Shown one piece after another: positions 52,801 through 64,000 of a stretch of 64,000 nt of DNA. The stretch is from Aphidius gifuensis (lineage: Eukaryota > Arthropoda > Insecta > Hymenoptera > Braconidae). The translations under genes were made by a program, and so were the position numbers. The DNA lies in the NCBI RefSeq assembly GCF_014905175.1, contig NC_057788.1, positions 31,652,154-31,716,153 of the forward strand, written 5' to 3'. The notes beneath the pieces were generated by a model that did not search any database, had not been told where the DNA came from, and was given only the letters and a program-made list of their open reading frames with translations. How positions within the stretch are numbered: the first letter of the stretch is position 1; each line of letters starts with the position of its first letter.

Positions 52801-53316
52801 ATATACTGACTCCCTGTTTAGTTTCCTCACCAATATATAAACTCAATTTTCAATAAGAAATTTTATTTTATTCAATTTAGTATAGATATTATAACCAATA
52901 ATCATTAATTTAATTGAATTTCATTTAATTAATTTTTTATGATTAATTAAATTGACATTGCATATTTACTAAATTATTTTATTTCGATTCAATTGGACGA
53001 AAAAAAAATAAAAATTAATTGTTTTATTGTTGAAAAGTAATAGATAATTGAAGATTTAAATTAATTGTATAATTTTTTATTATTAATTAAATTTTTAATT
53101 GACGTTATTCAATAAATTTCAACAAAAAAAAAATAAATTATTAATAAACTTTAAATTTTCTTTTAAATTAATTTCGTCGAACCATTTAATTTGATAAATT
53201 TATTTTGACAAATAACCATAAATTTTATTGTCATTAATGACTCATTATTTAATTTCAATTTTAATTTTTCAATAAATATGAATGTTTGAATAAAATTATA
53301 TATTTTTTTCTTCCAG
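49867..53316 (+). other. Presumed 5' UTR intron of allatostatin A
   Basis: Possible donors are AAA|GTAAAA at 49867 and CAA|GTGAGT at 50107; the acceptor at 53315-53316 is strong. The sequence is extremely A/T-rich with one balanced island at 52745-52840 that also contains TATATAAA (52834-52841). No ORF is supported. Either the long intron or a proximal promoter inside it could be correct. Confidence 0.45.
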
Positions 53317-53326
53317 ATTTATCAAT

Positions 53327-54426
53327 ATGACAAAAAGAAAGTTTATCAAAATAATTTTAATTATTTCATTGAGTTTAATTGATGTTATAGCATCAATTAA
53401 TACCGAAAAATTGTCAATTTTACGTCGACCATTGCGTGAAATAAATAAACACAGATGTATTGTTGATAATAAAAAAGATTACGATATCGTCACGGAATAC
53501 AAACGTTTGCCTGAAAATCGTTATATATCCGAATACAAACGTTATCCAGATTATCGTTACAGCTTCGGGATTGGTAAACGATGGTTCAATGACAACACTC
53601 AGGTAAATAAAAATTAATAAATAATAATAAATACTTAATCATTAAATATTATTTATTTATATATTTTCATTCATTGTTATATAATCTTTTTATTATTTTT
53701 CCATATAAATAATTCATTTGAATTATACAGTGTCCCTCGAAATCCACCAGGATTTTCGCTGAAATAAATTTACGAGTTTTGAAATATTTTTTTATAAGTA
53801 TACATAAACCCTGTATTCATTTTTCACCCTTGTTAAATTTTTCCTTTTTTTTCACACCCTTCAATAAGTCTAATAATGATGAAAAAAAAAAAAATTCAAT
53901 CAGTCAATTATTACCCACGTGAAGGAGAAAAAATTTTAAAGAAAATTAAATATTTAACAGGGTAATTCGTTGACTAAAATATATTAAAACTTTATTTTTA
54001 TGAAAAAAAAAAAAAAGTGACATTTTTATTAGATGATTTTATAACTACCCTTAAATTGAGAGACGACTATTTTTTTTTTTAAATAGAACATTTAATAAAC
54101 ACCTCCGAGCTTTTATATTAATGTCTCGTTTTTTTTTTTTTTCGTATTTTTTTCAGAGAAATTTACCGTATTCATTTGGCATTGGTAAACGTGAAAATAT
54201 CGATAAAATAAATCAACAATTTTCAAACGATTATGTCATCGATGATGTATCAAACGATAATAATATATTTGAAAATGAAAAATTACAAATAAAACGTGTG
54301 CCATTGAGAAAATATAACTTTGGAATTGGAAAACGTGATATTCATGATGACGATCAACAAAATGACATTGAAATTAATCATGAAAAATTAAATGACGATA
54401 ATCAACAAGTTTGGGATGAAAATTAA
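53327..54426 (+). CDS. AstA: Allatostatin A neuropeptide precursor
   Basis: AstA peptides are amidated brain-gut neuropeptides acting on galanin-like GPCRs; they affect juvenile hormone synthesis in some insects and gut motility or feeding in others. Two exons (53327-53602, 54157-54426 TAA; phase 0) encode 181 residues. Residues 1-22 form a signal peptide (basic MTKRKF, hydrophobic core ending DVIAS). Three peptides end in amidation-cleavage signal GKR: YPDYRYSFGI (73-82), RNLPYSFGI (93-101) and VPLRKYNFGI (140-149). All end FGI rather than the usual FGL. A sequence ISEYKR before the first peptide matches my memory of the bee precursor. A partial repeat (EYKRLPENRY, 57-66) precedes EYKRYPDYRY but lacks FGI. 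The acidic spacer 153-181 closes the precursor. A 554-nt intron separates the exons and holds no further peptide copy. An AATAAA lies at 54798-54803. Confidence 0.95.
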
Positions 54427-55124
54427 TCAAATATATTTTATAATTATTTATTTTTTAATTATATTTATATATTCAAAAAGCACGCTCACTATATTTAAAA
54501 ATTTAAAAATCTATCAGTGTAATTAATTTTCATAATTTTCAGTTATTTTTTGTTTAAAACTTGATGAATTTTTTTATCCAGTACAAATTGAAATTAAATT
54601 AATGATAAAAAATATATATTAATAAATTGATTAATCTCTAATAATCAACAAAATGTAATCTCTAAAAAAAAAATATCATATTAGTCATTGAATTATTCAT
54701 TGTTTATCAGAAGTTAATGTATTATTAAAAAACAATAATAAATTTATTATATTATTACAAATTAATATGTATATGTATATTGCACATTAATGTCATAAAT
54801 AAAAGACATTGACAAAGTATTTTTTTTTTTTTTAATTAACCAAATATACCAAAAAAAACAAAAAACCGCAAAAAATTTTTATTGATATTATCAAGTTTTT
54901 CTTTGTTCACTTTCACATAACCAATATATAATAATAATAATAATAAATATATGTATAAAAAATAATGATTTAATAATAAATGATAAAATTTGTGTGATAT
55001 TTGAGTATGATGATACTCTGGGGTATATCATAGAAACGCCTCTCATAACAGTTTCATCGTGCTACTCGAACAGAGTAAATATTCCCAAGTGTTGTATCCT
55101 CAAATAAAAATTTAAAAAAAAAAA
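54427..55124 (+). other. AstA 3' UTR and amnionless promoter region
   Basis: AATAAA signals are at 54621-54626 and 54798-54803; the second sits in a small hairpin. The right end (55020-55090) is G+C-richer with TATATC at 55024-55029 and ACAGTT at 55048-55053, a possible start for amnionless. No other gene is present. Confidence 0.55.
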
Positions 55125-57570
55125 ATGCATTTAATATTTTTGCATTGTATTATATTATCATTTATTAAAAATACAATTGCCTGGAGATTAGGTGAAGAAT
55201 TACACTGGCTACCAAATCTCGAATGGACAACAAAAAATAATTGGATTAATGAAAATATTCCAACATTAAATAGTAGAATTTTATTTCCATTAGAAATGAA
55301 ACATTCTGTTGGATTTCCATTAACTGGAAAATTTATTTTAACTGGAATTGATTTACCAAGAGATGGATCATTACTATTACCAAATGATGGCAGTGTAAAG
55401 GTTTGTTTCGAAATTAATTTAAACAATTTAATCTATGCTCACGTATTTTTTAATCAACAGTTTAGTAATTCAAATGATAAAAAATTAATAAAAAATGTAT
55501 CAAAGTGGAAATGGAGTGGTCCATTTTACTGGGTCGATCCAAATAATTGGAACAATACAAATTTAGCAATGCCACATTTTGAAAAAATTCCATGTAGTAC
55601 TGATACAATTGTATTACCAGATAATAAATATTCATTGAGTATTAAATTTCCAAATGAAAATGTTAAAATTAAAAAAATTAAAATTGGCTCATTATTTATT
55701 GGCACCAATGATTGGAAATTAAAAATGTATGGACGTGAATTTCGTGACAGTCATCAAAGTGTAAAGTAAGATATATTTAAAAATAAAAATTAAGAAAAAA
55801 AATATATAATAAAACCAAAAATGATTTTTAGATTTTCTGGTTTACAATATTGTCCAGATGAAGAATGTCTATGTCGTCAAGATCCAGAAAGTATTGATTT
55901 ATTGATTGGAGAAATTTGTAAAATACAATCAACTCGTTGTAGTAAAAAAATTAATTCTTGTGATGATCCATTGAAGGTTTGAAATATAAAAAAAATATAA
56001 TTTAATAATGTTAATTTAATGATAAATATAAAAATAGGTCGAGGGACACTGCTGTGATTATTGTGGAAGTAAAGTGTTGATTGATCATAAGGTTTCTTTG
56101 GTTGAACTTGAAGAATTATCAAATGTAGCATTAAAAAAATACAAAGACACTCTATCATGGCATGCAAGAATGACGTGGGATGAAAACATGGAGGTTTTGA
56201 TTATGGAAAATGATGAATATACTGGAATAAAAAATCAGGAAGCCATGAACATACTTGCCGAGGCATTGACAGGTTGCTCTATTGTATTTTAAATGAAAAA
56301 AAAACTCTTACAATTTAATACAAATAAATTATGACTATTTTTTGTAGAAAAAGAAAATATATATATTATAATAGAATGCATAATATATCAACAATTATTA
56401 TTATTATTATTGGTATTAATTTAAGAAAAAAAAAGTTAATAATATTTCGAAATTTTTATTTCTAGCTAGAGGAATTGCAGTGATGGGTAAAAATTTTTCT
56501 GGACCACCAGTTGGAGATTCAGCTTTATCAAAAAGCTTGATAACAATATTTTGTATATTTTTAGTTTCAATAATTATTGTTTTGATAGCTTTACCCTACT
56601 TTGGCTGGTCTTATTCCGAGTGAGTAAAAAATAAAAAAAATATCAAGACGTTGATAAATCAAAAAAGCAAGAAAAGAAAATTAATTTTTAGTTGAAATAT
56701 AAACAACATCTGTTGATAAATTAAATTTTGTACTTTTAAAAGTAATCAGATATTTAAAAAAAAATAAATTTAACATTGTCAGGTAATATTATAGTGCACA
56801 AGTATGCAATTACATTTATAAATAAAAATCAAGTATCAAGTGTTGCAAGTGCAAAGTTAATTAACTGGCAATATAAAATTATATATAAAATTGGATAAAT
56901 TCAAAAGTACAAGTGTGACTTTTAACAGCACCTGTTGTCAGCTTTAAATTTAAACTCTTTATTTTTTTTTTTTAATTCTTTTGACGCACACACACAGAAA
57001 AAAAAAAGAAAAAAATAGAAATTAAAAAAAAATGGCAAATGTCACAAGCAAAGTAACATGTTATTTTGGAATAAAAAAAAAAATAAAAGTAAAATCAAAA
57101 GTACCATGTTTGAATTGACATTGAAAAGACATATTATCAATTCGAAAAAATTCTTTTGACATTGTCAAATAAATGACAAAAGTGGAAATTAAATTTGTCA
57201 CGTTTTTTTTTTTTATTGCAGATTATTTTTAATTGTGAGAGATATATTTCCATTGGTCAGAGATGGCACTCAACCAGTTAAAGATCAATCATCAGAAACA
57301 GCAACATTTGAATTTGCAAGATTTCAAAATGTTGCTGATGGTGATATACAGCTTGCAAGTACTGCATATGATGAAGATCAAGAAAACCCAAATGACAATG
57401 AACCCAACGAAAATCCACATGAAGGAGGAAAACGTTTTGAAAATCCACTTTACACATCAAAAAAACGTCGTCCAATTGAAGAATTAAATATTATTGACGT
57501 CAATTCAACACTACGTTTAACTGATTTACAAAAAAAAATAAAAAATCAAACAGACTGTGATTCAGAATAA
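55125..57570 (+). CDS. amn: Protein amnionless
   Basis: Amnionless is a type I membrane protein that anchors cubilin for endocytic uptake; in insects it acts with cubilin in nephrocytes. Exons: 55125-55400, 55461-55765, 55832-55976, 56038-56272, 56466-56619 and 57222-57570 (TAA), in phase, 487 residues. Seen: an N-terminal signal sequence, the amnionless-type W/P/N-rich N-terminus (LHWLPNLEWTTKNNW, WVDPNNWNN), Cys-rich GHCCDYCG at 245-252, one membrane segment at about 345-366, and a cytoplasmic tail with FENPLY (444-449), an FxNPxY/F-type endocytic signal of the kind family tails carry. The first intron (55401-55460) is 60 nt, in phase and stop-free, so retention would add 20 residues. The 602-nt last intron splits the codon just after the membrane segment. 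The gene converges with MARS2. Identification is confident. Confidence 0.92.
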
Positions 57571-57831
57571 TTTACACTTCTCCTATTTCATCATGGTATA
57601 ATTAAAAAATCCTTTGTAACAATTGTTTGCTCGTTTGACGAAATGACAAAAGATATTTTTTTTTAAATTTTCAAAAGTTCATACAGGCAAGGAAACAAGA
57701 TTATTTTATCAACACATCTTATTTGCAAATATTGAAAATCAATACAGCTCTGTATCACGAAAATGACAATGAAACATAATAAAAAATAAATGCATATTAA
57801 AAAACATGAACAATAATATTTATTCGACAAT
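57571..57831. other. Convergent 3' ends of amnionless and MARS2
   Basis: 261 bp separate the two stop codons. Plus-strand AATAAA at 57778-57783 and 57785-57790 serve amnionless; a minus-strand AATAAA (plus 57819-57824) lies only 8 nt past the MARS2 stop. Cleavage 10-30 nt beyond each signal would make the transcripts overlap or abut tail to tail. Confidence 0.6.
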
Positions 57832-59764
57832 TTATAATTTAAGTTTTTTAAAAAATATCATATTTTTAACATCATCATTTTGATAACGATGATCTTTTAA
57901 TTTTCCAGTTATTAAAAAATTTGTATTATTCCATTTTCTAGCATCAATTGGAACTTGAAGATAATCCAGTAAATTTGATGTTAATTTTGGTATAATTGGA
58001 TTGAGAATTAGTGAGCTAATACGTACTGATTCAAGACCAAGTGCAAGTACAGCTTCTAATTTATTAAAATTATTATTTTCATTAATATTTTTAACAAGTT
58101 CCCATGGTTTGTGTGTTTCAATCATTTTATTTGATAGCCTAAGACTGTTCATTGTAAAATCAACGACATGATGAAGATTAAAATCTTCATAAGCTTCTTG
58201 AGTTAATGATGATAATGATTTTAAACTATTAACAAGATTAATTGCATCATTTGATTTTAATAATTGCAAATGTTTATCATCAAGTTGTGGTATTATTCCT
58301 TGAGGATTTACAATTTTTCCCATACATCTACTGACTAAATTACCCAGTGTATCTGCTAATTCTGTGTTTAATATTTTTCTAACTTTATCCTCATTATAAT
58401 CTGTAAAACAATTATATTAGTTATTTTATATTTTTAATATTTTTTAACAAGGTGATTTAACTTACTGCCATCATTGTGAGGAACAGCTTCTCGTAATAAA
58501 AAATATCTTAAGCCTTCATTGGTAAATTTAACAGCAGCATCATCAGGAACAACAACATTGCCTTTTGATTTTGACATTTTTTCATCATTAACTGTCCAAT
58601 GTGAATGACAAAGTAAAGTTTTTGGTGGTTCTAATCCAGAAGCTATCAGAAAAGCTGGCCAATAAATTCCATGAAATTTTAATATATCTTTACCAATTAC
58701 CTGAAATACATAAAATCAAATCAATTGTTCAAATTAAATAGAAAAAATAGTAAATTTGTACTAACTTGAATAGTAGGTGGCCAATAATTTTTATATTTAT
58801 CATCAGGATAACCAAGTGATGTTAAATAATTAACAAGTGCATCAAGCCAAACATAAATTGTTTGTGAATCATCATTTGGTACATTAATACCCCAAGGTGC
58901 TCGCGATGTTGGTCTTGATATACTCAAGTCATTCATAGCTGAGCCTTCATCAATCATTGACAACAATATTTTATGATATTTAATTGGCTTAACAACTGAT
59001 AAATCTTTAAGCCAATATTTTAAATCATCTTGGAAATTACTTAATTTAAATTTATAATTTTCTTCTTCCATCCATTCAACTGTATTACCAGATGATGAAG
59101 ATATTTTTTGTACAATTCCATTTGATTGTTTAATTTCTTCAAGTTCATTTGTTGGAACAAATGCTTCATCTGATAAACAATACCATCCGGAATATTTGCC
59201 TTTATAAATATGTCCACCATCATCAAGATTTTTCTAGACAAAAAAATTACTTAAATCAAATGTTAAATAATTTATAAAATAAATTTTTTACTTACCCAAA
59301 ATTGCTGTACACCCAATTGATGTTTTTCATCAGTTGTTCTTATGAAATTTGTATAATCAACTCCAAAATTATCACACATACTTTTAAACATCAATGATAT
59401 ATTATCACAATAATTTTTTGGTGATAATTTATTTAACAATGCAGCATCACGTACTTTATTACCATGCTCATCAGTACCAGTTGAAAAAAATACTTTATAA
59501 TTATGCATTTCATGATACTTTGCTAATGCATCAGCCAATGCTGCACTGTAAAGATGTCCAAGATGTGGTCCTAATTAAATCATCATTAATTAATATATCA
59601 TTTACATAAAAATCACAATATAATTTAGTAATTATTTTTATATGTACCAGCATTTACGTAAAATATTGGAGTTGTTATGTAAGCATTTTTATTATTTGAT
59701 GAATGACAATACATTCGTAATTGTCTTTGATTCCAATAGGTATTCCAAGGTTTGATTAAATTAG
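57832..59764 (-). CDS. MARS2: Methionyl-tRNA synthetase, mitochondrial
   Basis: Class I aminoacyl-tRNA synthetase charging mitochondrial tRNA-Met. Minus-strand exons in order: 59764-59648, 59570-59296, 59233-58766, 58700-58466 and 58400-57832 (stop). The HIGH-type motif HLGH lies in YITTPIFYVNAGPHLGH; FFSTGTDEHGNK follows; YVWLDALVNYLTSLG and the KMSKS loop (DEKMSKSKGNVVVPDD) are intact; the C-terminal helical anticodon domain ends the protein. All splice phases match. The 5' end is unresolved: the frame upstream of YITTP continues through NLIKPWNTYWNQRQLRMYC to a strong acceptor (TTTTTTCGTAG) before 59764, and no AUG precedes it before the next gene. Starting at the Met at 59714 gives 537 residues but only about a dozen residues before the catalytic core and no normal targeting sequence. 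ATPAF1 lies 165 bp upstream. Confidence 0.93.
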
Positions 59765-59928
59765 CTACGAAAAAAAAAGACAAATAAAAACAATTAATTT
59801 ATAATCTAATTAATAAAATTAAAAATTCTAATTTATTGCTATTTTAAATCAATCAACAATAAAATTGATTAATTGTTTCTTTTATTGAATAAATTTTCTA
59901 TCACATTACATATAATATTATTTAAAAT
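59765..59928 (-). other. Spacer between ATPAF1 and MARS2
   Basis: 164 bp, T-rich on the minus strand toward a strong acceptor directly before 59764. It holds the ATPAF1 poly(A) signal (minus strand, 59886-59881). On the minus strand the only ATGs (59911 and 59906) are followed at once by stop codons, so no MARS2 start lies here. A separate MARS2 promoter would have to fit in this interval or inside ATPAF1. Confidence 0.6.
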
Positions 59929-60888
59929 TTATTGTTTCTTTTCGATAATTTTTTTAACATCATCAACATCATCACTACTATTTTTATTATCATTAGTAAA
60001 AAGTTCAATGCTTTCCAATTGTTTTATTAAATCCATATGTTTAAATTCATCTGGACGTTGATTAAAAGTTTTAAGAATATTTAAACGAGTATCATTATCA
60101 GTTGTATAATATAATTGTAATTGATTTGCAAGACATTGTGCTTCTTGTACACTTATTGATTTGATATCAAATTGTCCACGCATCAACACAACATTTTTTG
60201 ATTCTTTAAAATCTTCGTAGTGAACAATTGTCATGCATTCTGGTGCATTTTCTTTGTGTGTTTGGTACCATAATAGTGGTGTCATGTGTATTTCATTGTT
60301 TGAAAATTGTACTAATATAAATTCATAACCATTTTCACGTGGTAATGGAAGAATAAACGTTGGATACTTTAATCCATTATCAATTAATTTATCAAATACA
60401 TGTGGCTCTAATATACCAGAAATACAATCTTTATTTTTATGATAATTAATCCAAATATCTGTTATTTCTTGCTTGCCTTTATTTTCTAATAATTCAACCT
60501 TCATTATATCAGACAACAGTGCTTTTTTCTTTTGCATATGTTCTGATAATTTTGGCTTTGCTGATGCATCATTTTTAAATTTTTTAGCTTCTTCACGATT
60601 TTCTGTAAAATAAATATTTTTAATTAATTATTTTAATAGTTAATAATCGAAATAATAAAGCTTACTTTTTTCTAATGCTTGTTTTGCTTCAATACGTGCA
60701 ACAAAATCTTCTGGATTTGTTTCTTGTAATTTTGTTATTGCCTTGGCATACTTGGTAAAGTATGGATTATCTTTTACAGAATCAAGTAAATTTTTAGCTC
60801 TTGCTGTTGGTGTTGTCATGATGTATCTTGAGTTTTTGTACAAATTATTTAATGTACCACTACTCAATCGACAAAAACTAATTGCCAT
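59929..60888 (-). CDS. ATPAF1: ATP synthase F1 complex assembly factor 1
   Basis: ATPAF1 (Atp11 family) is a mitochondrial matrix chaperone that binds free F1-beta subunits during F1-ATPase assembly. Two minus-strand exons, 60888-60666 (ATG to phase-1 donor GTAAGC) and 60602-59929 (stop), encode 298 residues. The N-terminus (MAISFCRLSSGTLNNLYKN) is basic/hydroxylated and acid-free, fitting a mitochondrial presequence. Family-typical stretches include KVELLENKGKQEITDIW, FILPLPRENGYEFILVQF, HMTPLLWYQTHKENAPECM and VLMRGQFD. A minus-strand AATAAA (plus 59881-59886) lies 43 nt past the stop. The C-terminus is an Asp/Lys-rich tail, SSDDVDDVKKIIEKKQ. Its exon 1 donor is in the same phase as the unpaired acceptor of MARS2 just downstream. 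Length fits the family (human about 330). Confidence 0.94.
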
Positions 60889-63800
60889 TTATTTATTAAA
60901 TAAATAAATTGACCCACAAATTTGTTGTCTTCTTGATGATCAATTTTTTTTAAGGTTAGATTTCAAGACTATCATGTGGTGCCTTCTACGAATTTCTACT
61001 TGAATTTTTCTCCAACAACAGTCGATTAACAAGAAAATTTTCCTCCAATATAAAAAGGAGGAAAATAAACTATTAAATTTAAAAACTATCACTCTGCTGA
61101 CAATGCATTTTCAAGTTGAAAAAAAAAAAGTTATAAATGTTTTCACAATTTGCATAATTATAGTGGGTGGTGGAGGTGGGGTGACGACCGACGACAGAAT
61201 GATGGGTGTGGCAATGTGCACATCATAACAGGCAATTTTTAAAGTGAATTAAAAGCTCATATATATTTTTGATATATATGGGGAATTTAAAAAACAGCCA
61301 AAAAAAAAAAGAAAGAAAGGATAGATAAGTGTGAAAGGTTTAATGTTATGCACGAATGAATAAAGCTACGTGCGATATATCAAGAGCATTGAAAAGCGCT
61401 CAAGCAAGATGACGATAAGAAATAGTCATCATGTGACAATCAAGTATATGTATATATATCGATATACTCAGATAGTTTGGTAAGAACCAAGAGAGATGAA
61501 CTGAGATGAACAACTTTTCTTGAGTACATACCTGAAAATTTCAAAGACACTGAAGAAAATGCGAACTTTCTGATGTCATTCTGATAAGTATCATTCACGT
61601 TTTCTATACTTGCCACAATTTATGCCGATATTTTGCAGTGACAACAATTTTTTAATTTTAAATTGTTTTACACTGATACATTATTAAAAAATAATTAAAT
61701 CAAAATACTAAATTTAAATATAGAAAATTTAAATTTAAATAATTTTTTTTTTTTTCATTATTAAATTGTTATACATGTGGCACTTTGATTTTTAATCAAA
61801 ATTAATTTTTTTTTTCACTAAGTCTTGTTAATTTAAAAATTGACAAATAAAAAAAAAAAAGAAAAGTAAATTTTAATTTTTCCATTGATTTTCTTTTTAA
61901 TTTTTAATATTTATATGTATTTTTTTTTGTATTTAATTATATTTCATTTAATTTGGATAATTTATTGCCTCATAAAATAATTTTCTACTTGGTATAATAT
62001 TATAAAGTTTGAATAATGCAAATTGAAATTAAAATAAAGGATTTGGTTTTCATTATTTTAATAAATAAATTTTATTACAAAGTAAATGTTAATTATCCCC
62101 TGAAGATATGTGTGTAATTTTTGAATTAAAATTTAAGAAAAATAAAAGTTTTGAAAATAAATATTGTGCAAATATAAAAAAAAAAAAAATAAGCAAGGAA
62201 TAAATTTTCAATAGTATTTACTTTTCAAAGTGAGTCATGAAGCATGAGGGTCCAGAGAGAACATCTAGGACAAGGATTAGTCACCTCAATCCGGCTTTTA
62301 TCGGTCTAGATAGTTTTCTTTTGAGTATTTTAAAAAAACATTGAAAACCTTTTGAATTGTTTGGCAAGAATTGGATATTCAATATATATAAAAGGTATTT
62401 CAAGTACTTATTACAATTGATGTTTTATGTATTTTATTTTATAATAAACACGCTGATGGTAATTTAATCATCATCAAATCTAAATCTATTATTCTGCTTT
62501 CTTTTGACAGAAATTAAAAGAAAAGGGTTTTTTTTTTATTTAGCGAAAAATAATACTTGGTCTAAGATGAAAATTTTTTTGAAAATAGTTTAAGCCTGTT
62601 TCTATTTGCTCTATAAATTTTGAAAAAAAGTTAGTGATCCAATTTTCTTGGTAGAATTTTTTAAGGAATATAAAATTTTGAAAATAGAATTTATATGGTA
62701 TTTATCTGTTGATGCATCAAAAAAATATAAAAAAAATCTTTAAATAATAATTAAAATTTCATTTAAAATAAATAATTTAAATTTAAAAATTATCAATATT
62801 TATTTTTTATAATTTAAAAACAATTATTTAAATATTGCTTTGTAATTATAGAAAAAATTACAAGAATCAATTTCCGTATTTGAATCAAATAAAAAAAATA
62901 AATTTTTTCTACTATTATAAAAACGGAAATTATAACAAAAAAAAAAAAAAACAATAATTTTTTTGTTCATAAAATGACAATTGTATGATATTTAAAAAAA
63001 AAATAAATATCATCATGCATATGGAGATGTAGCGCAATGAAATAGTCAAGTGAGATAATAATTCTTAATATAATATAAATGTGTGTAGTGTAACAAAGTG
63101 AAATAGAATCACGTCACGTATGATAAAACCAGTGGGATAATACAGTGTGCAATACAAATGGTAGTAGTGGCCCAGAGGCGACTGGTTACATTTGGTTGAG
63201 TCAAGTAGGTAAAATTGTGGTGGCACACACTGGGCAAAGTTAAACAGCCTGCAGCTAACAATTCTCGGGGGTTGCCAACTGCTTCAAAAGTGTTTAATAT
63301 ATATATACATAAAATTTACCTATTATATTCTATATATAATATGCCTATCTGTACAAGTTTCATTTTGCAGGCAAATTTTCCACCCTTTTACACACCCAGC
63401 CACCCACCCACAACACACACACCTTTCAATATATTTTCAATGGATTATTTTGCGTAATTAAAACACCTCATGAATATTCAAAGTGTGTCCTTTGCCATTT
63501 AAGCAAAACTTTTATTGCCAAATCGACGAAAATAAATAAAAAAAAAACAAAAAAAAAAAAGAATCACCACCACCAGGATAAAATAAAATTAATAATTTTA
63601 GTAGAAAAAAAAATGATTAAAAAAAAGAAGAATATGAGGTTGAAAAATAAAATTAAAAAAGCACTATCGTGCTTAATCCGACCACGTGCGATTTCACGTA
63701 TCTGATGATGAAAAAATAAAAGTAAAAATGAAAAAAAATAAAGACTAAAGAAATAACGAGAAAAAGAGAAGGTGAAATTAGATAAAAAAAAATATAATAA

Positions 63801-64000
63801 AAAGATTATTTTTAAAAGTGCGCATGACATGGAATGCAAGCCATTTCAATTTAGTTAACGTTGCCTATTTCGAAAGCTATATATTTCTATAACTAAATCC
63901 TGAAACCCTTAAAGTTGAATCCCTAGATTCAACTCTACAAAGTCATAGCTTTAAATTTCACTTTACTATAACATAATGATCTTTATTTTATTTCATTTAT
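60889..64000. other. Upstream of ATPAF1: no gene seen
   Basis: The ATPAF1 promoter should lie at 60889-61080. Beyond it the sequence is A/T-rich with balanced islands at about 61150-61245, 61360-61440, 62225-62310, 63105-63290 and 63660-63705 (contains CACGTG at 63683-63688). Short frames in these islands have no convincing start, splice site or family resemblance. I see no RNA gene or repeat of note. Confidence 0.6.

Noticed and set aside
53603..54156. Possible extra allatostatin copy or element in the AstA intron
   Set aside because: I looked for FGL/FGI codons and for terminal inverted repeats; a non-A/T segment near 53730-53860 contains neither.
1..64000. tRNA, rRNA, known insect microRNA, transposase, CRISPR and prokaryotic signals
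   Set aside because: I scanned by eye for tRNA B-box-like words, familiar microRNA seeds and transposase motifs and found none; a covariance-model and repeat-library search would be needed to exclude divergent ones.

Overview
The window is nuclear DNA from an insect, most likely a hymenopteran and plausibly a parasitoid wasp. The reasons are very A+T-rich sequence (about three quarters A+T by eye), GT-AG introns from 60 nt to over 9 kb, no operon-like spacing, and six recognisable metazoan genes. The allatostatin-A precursor contains the block ISEYKR followed by a peptide ending FGIGKR, which resembles the bee/wasp precursor more than the dipteran one. I see no transposase, tRNA, rRNA, CRISPR array or prokaryotic gene.

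Layout. Bases 1-19176 (+): last five coding exons of eIF5B, spread over 15 kb, with 6.7 and 6.2 kb introns. 19177-24000: gene-free. 24000-37017 (+): sprouty (sty), with a long 5' leader, a proline-rich first exon near 25.6-25.85 kb, a 9.3 kb intron holding a possible second promoter near 32.3 kb, and a large final exon encoding the Ser/Asn/His/Gln-rich middle and the Cys-rich Sprouty domain. 37018-44446: sprouty 3' UTR and a gene-poor stretch. 44447-47877 (+): two tandem, related genes for secreted His/Lys/Asp-rich proteins. 49.77-54.43 kb (+): allatostatin A with a TATA promoter and a 5' UTR intron. 55125-57570 (+): amnionless. On the minus strand, convergent with amnionless: mitochondrial methionyl-tRNA synthetase (57832-59764) and, just upstream of it, the F1-ATPase assembly factor ATPAF1 (59929-60888). 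60889-64000: no gene seen.

How the genes relate. eIF5B is a housekeeping translation factor and sprouty a receptor-tyrosine-kinase feedback inhibitor. The sequence around both is a desert dotted with short G+C-richer islands, many carrying the ETS-type word CCGGAAGT. MARS2 and ATPAF1 are both mitochondrial, lie head-to-tail about 165 bp apart, and their splice phases would let ATPAF1 exon 1 splice in frame onto MARS2, which has no AUG-led targeting sequence of its own in view. The secreted-protein pair is a tandem duplication whose intron positions have since diverged.

Limits: all exon joins come from splice sites, reading phase and family resemblance read by eye, without alignment or transcripts. 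Promoter, UTR and regulatory calls are weaker than the coding calls.
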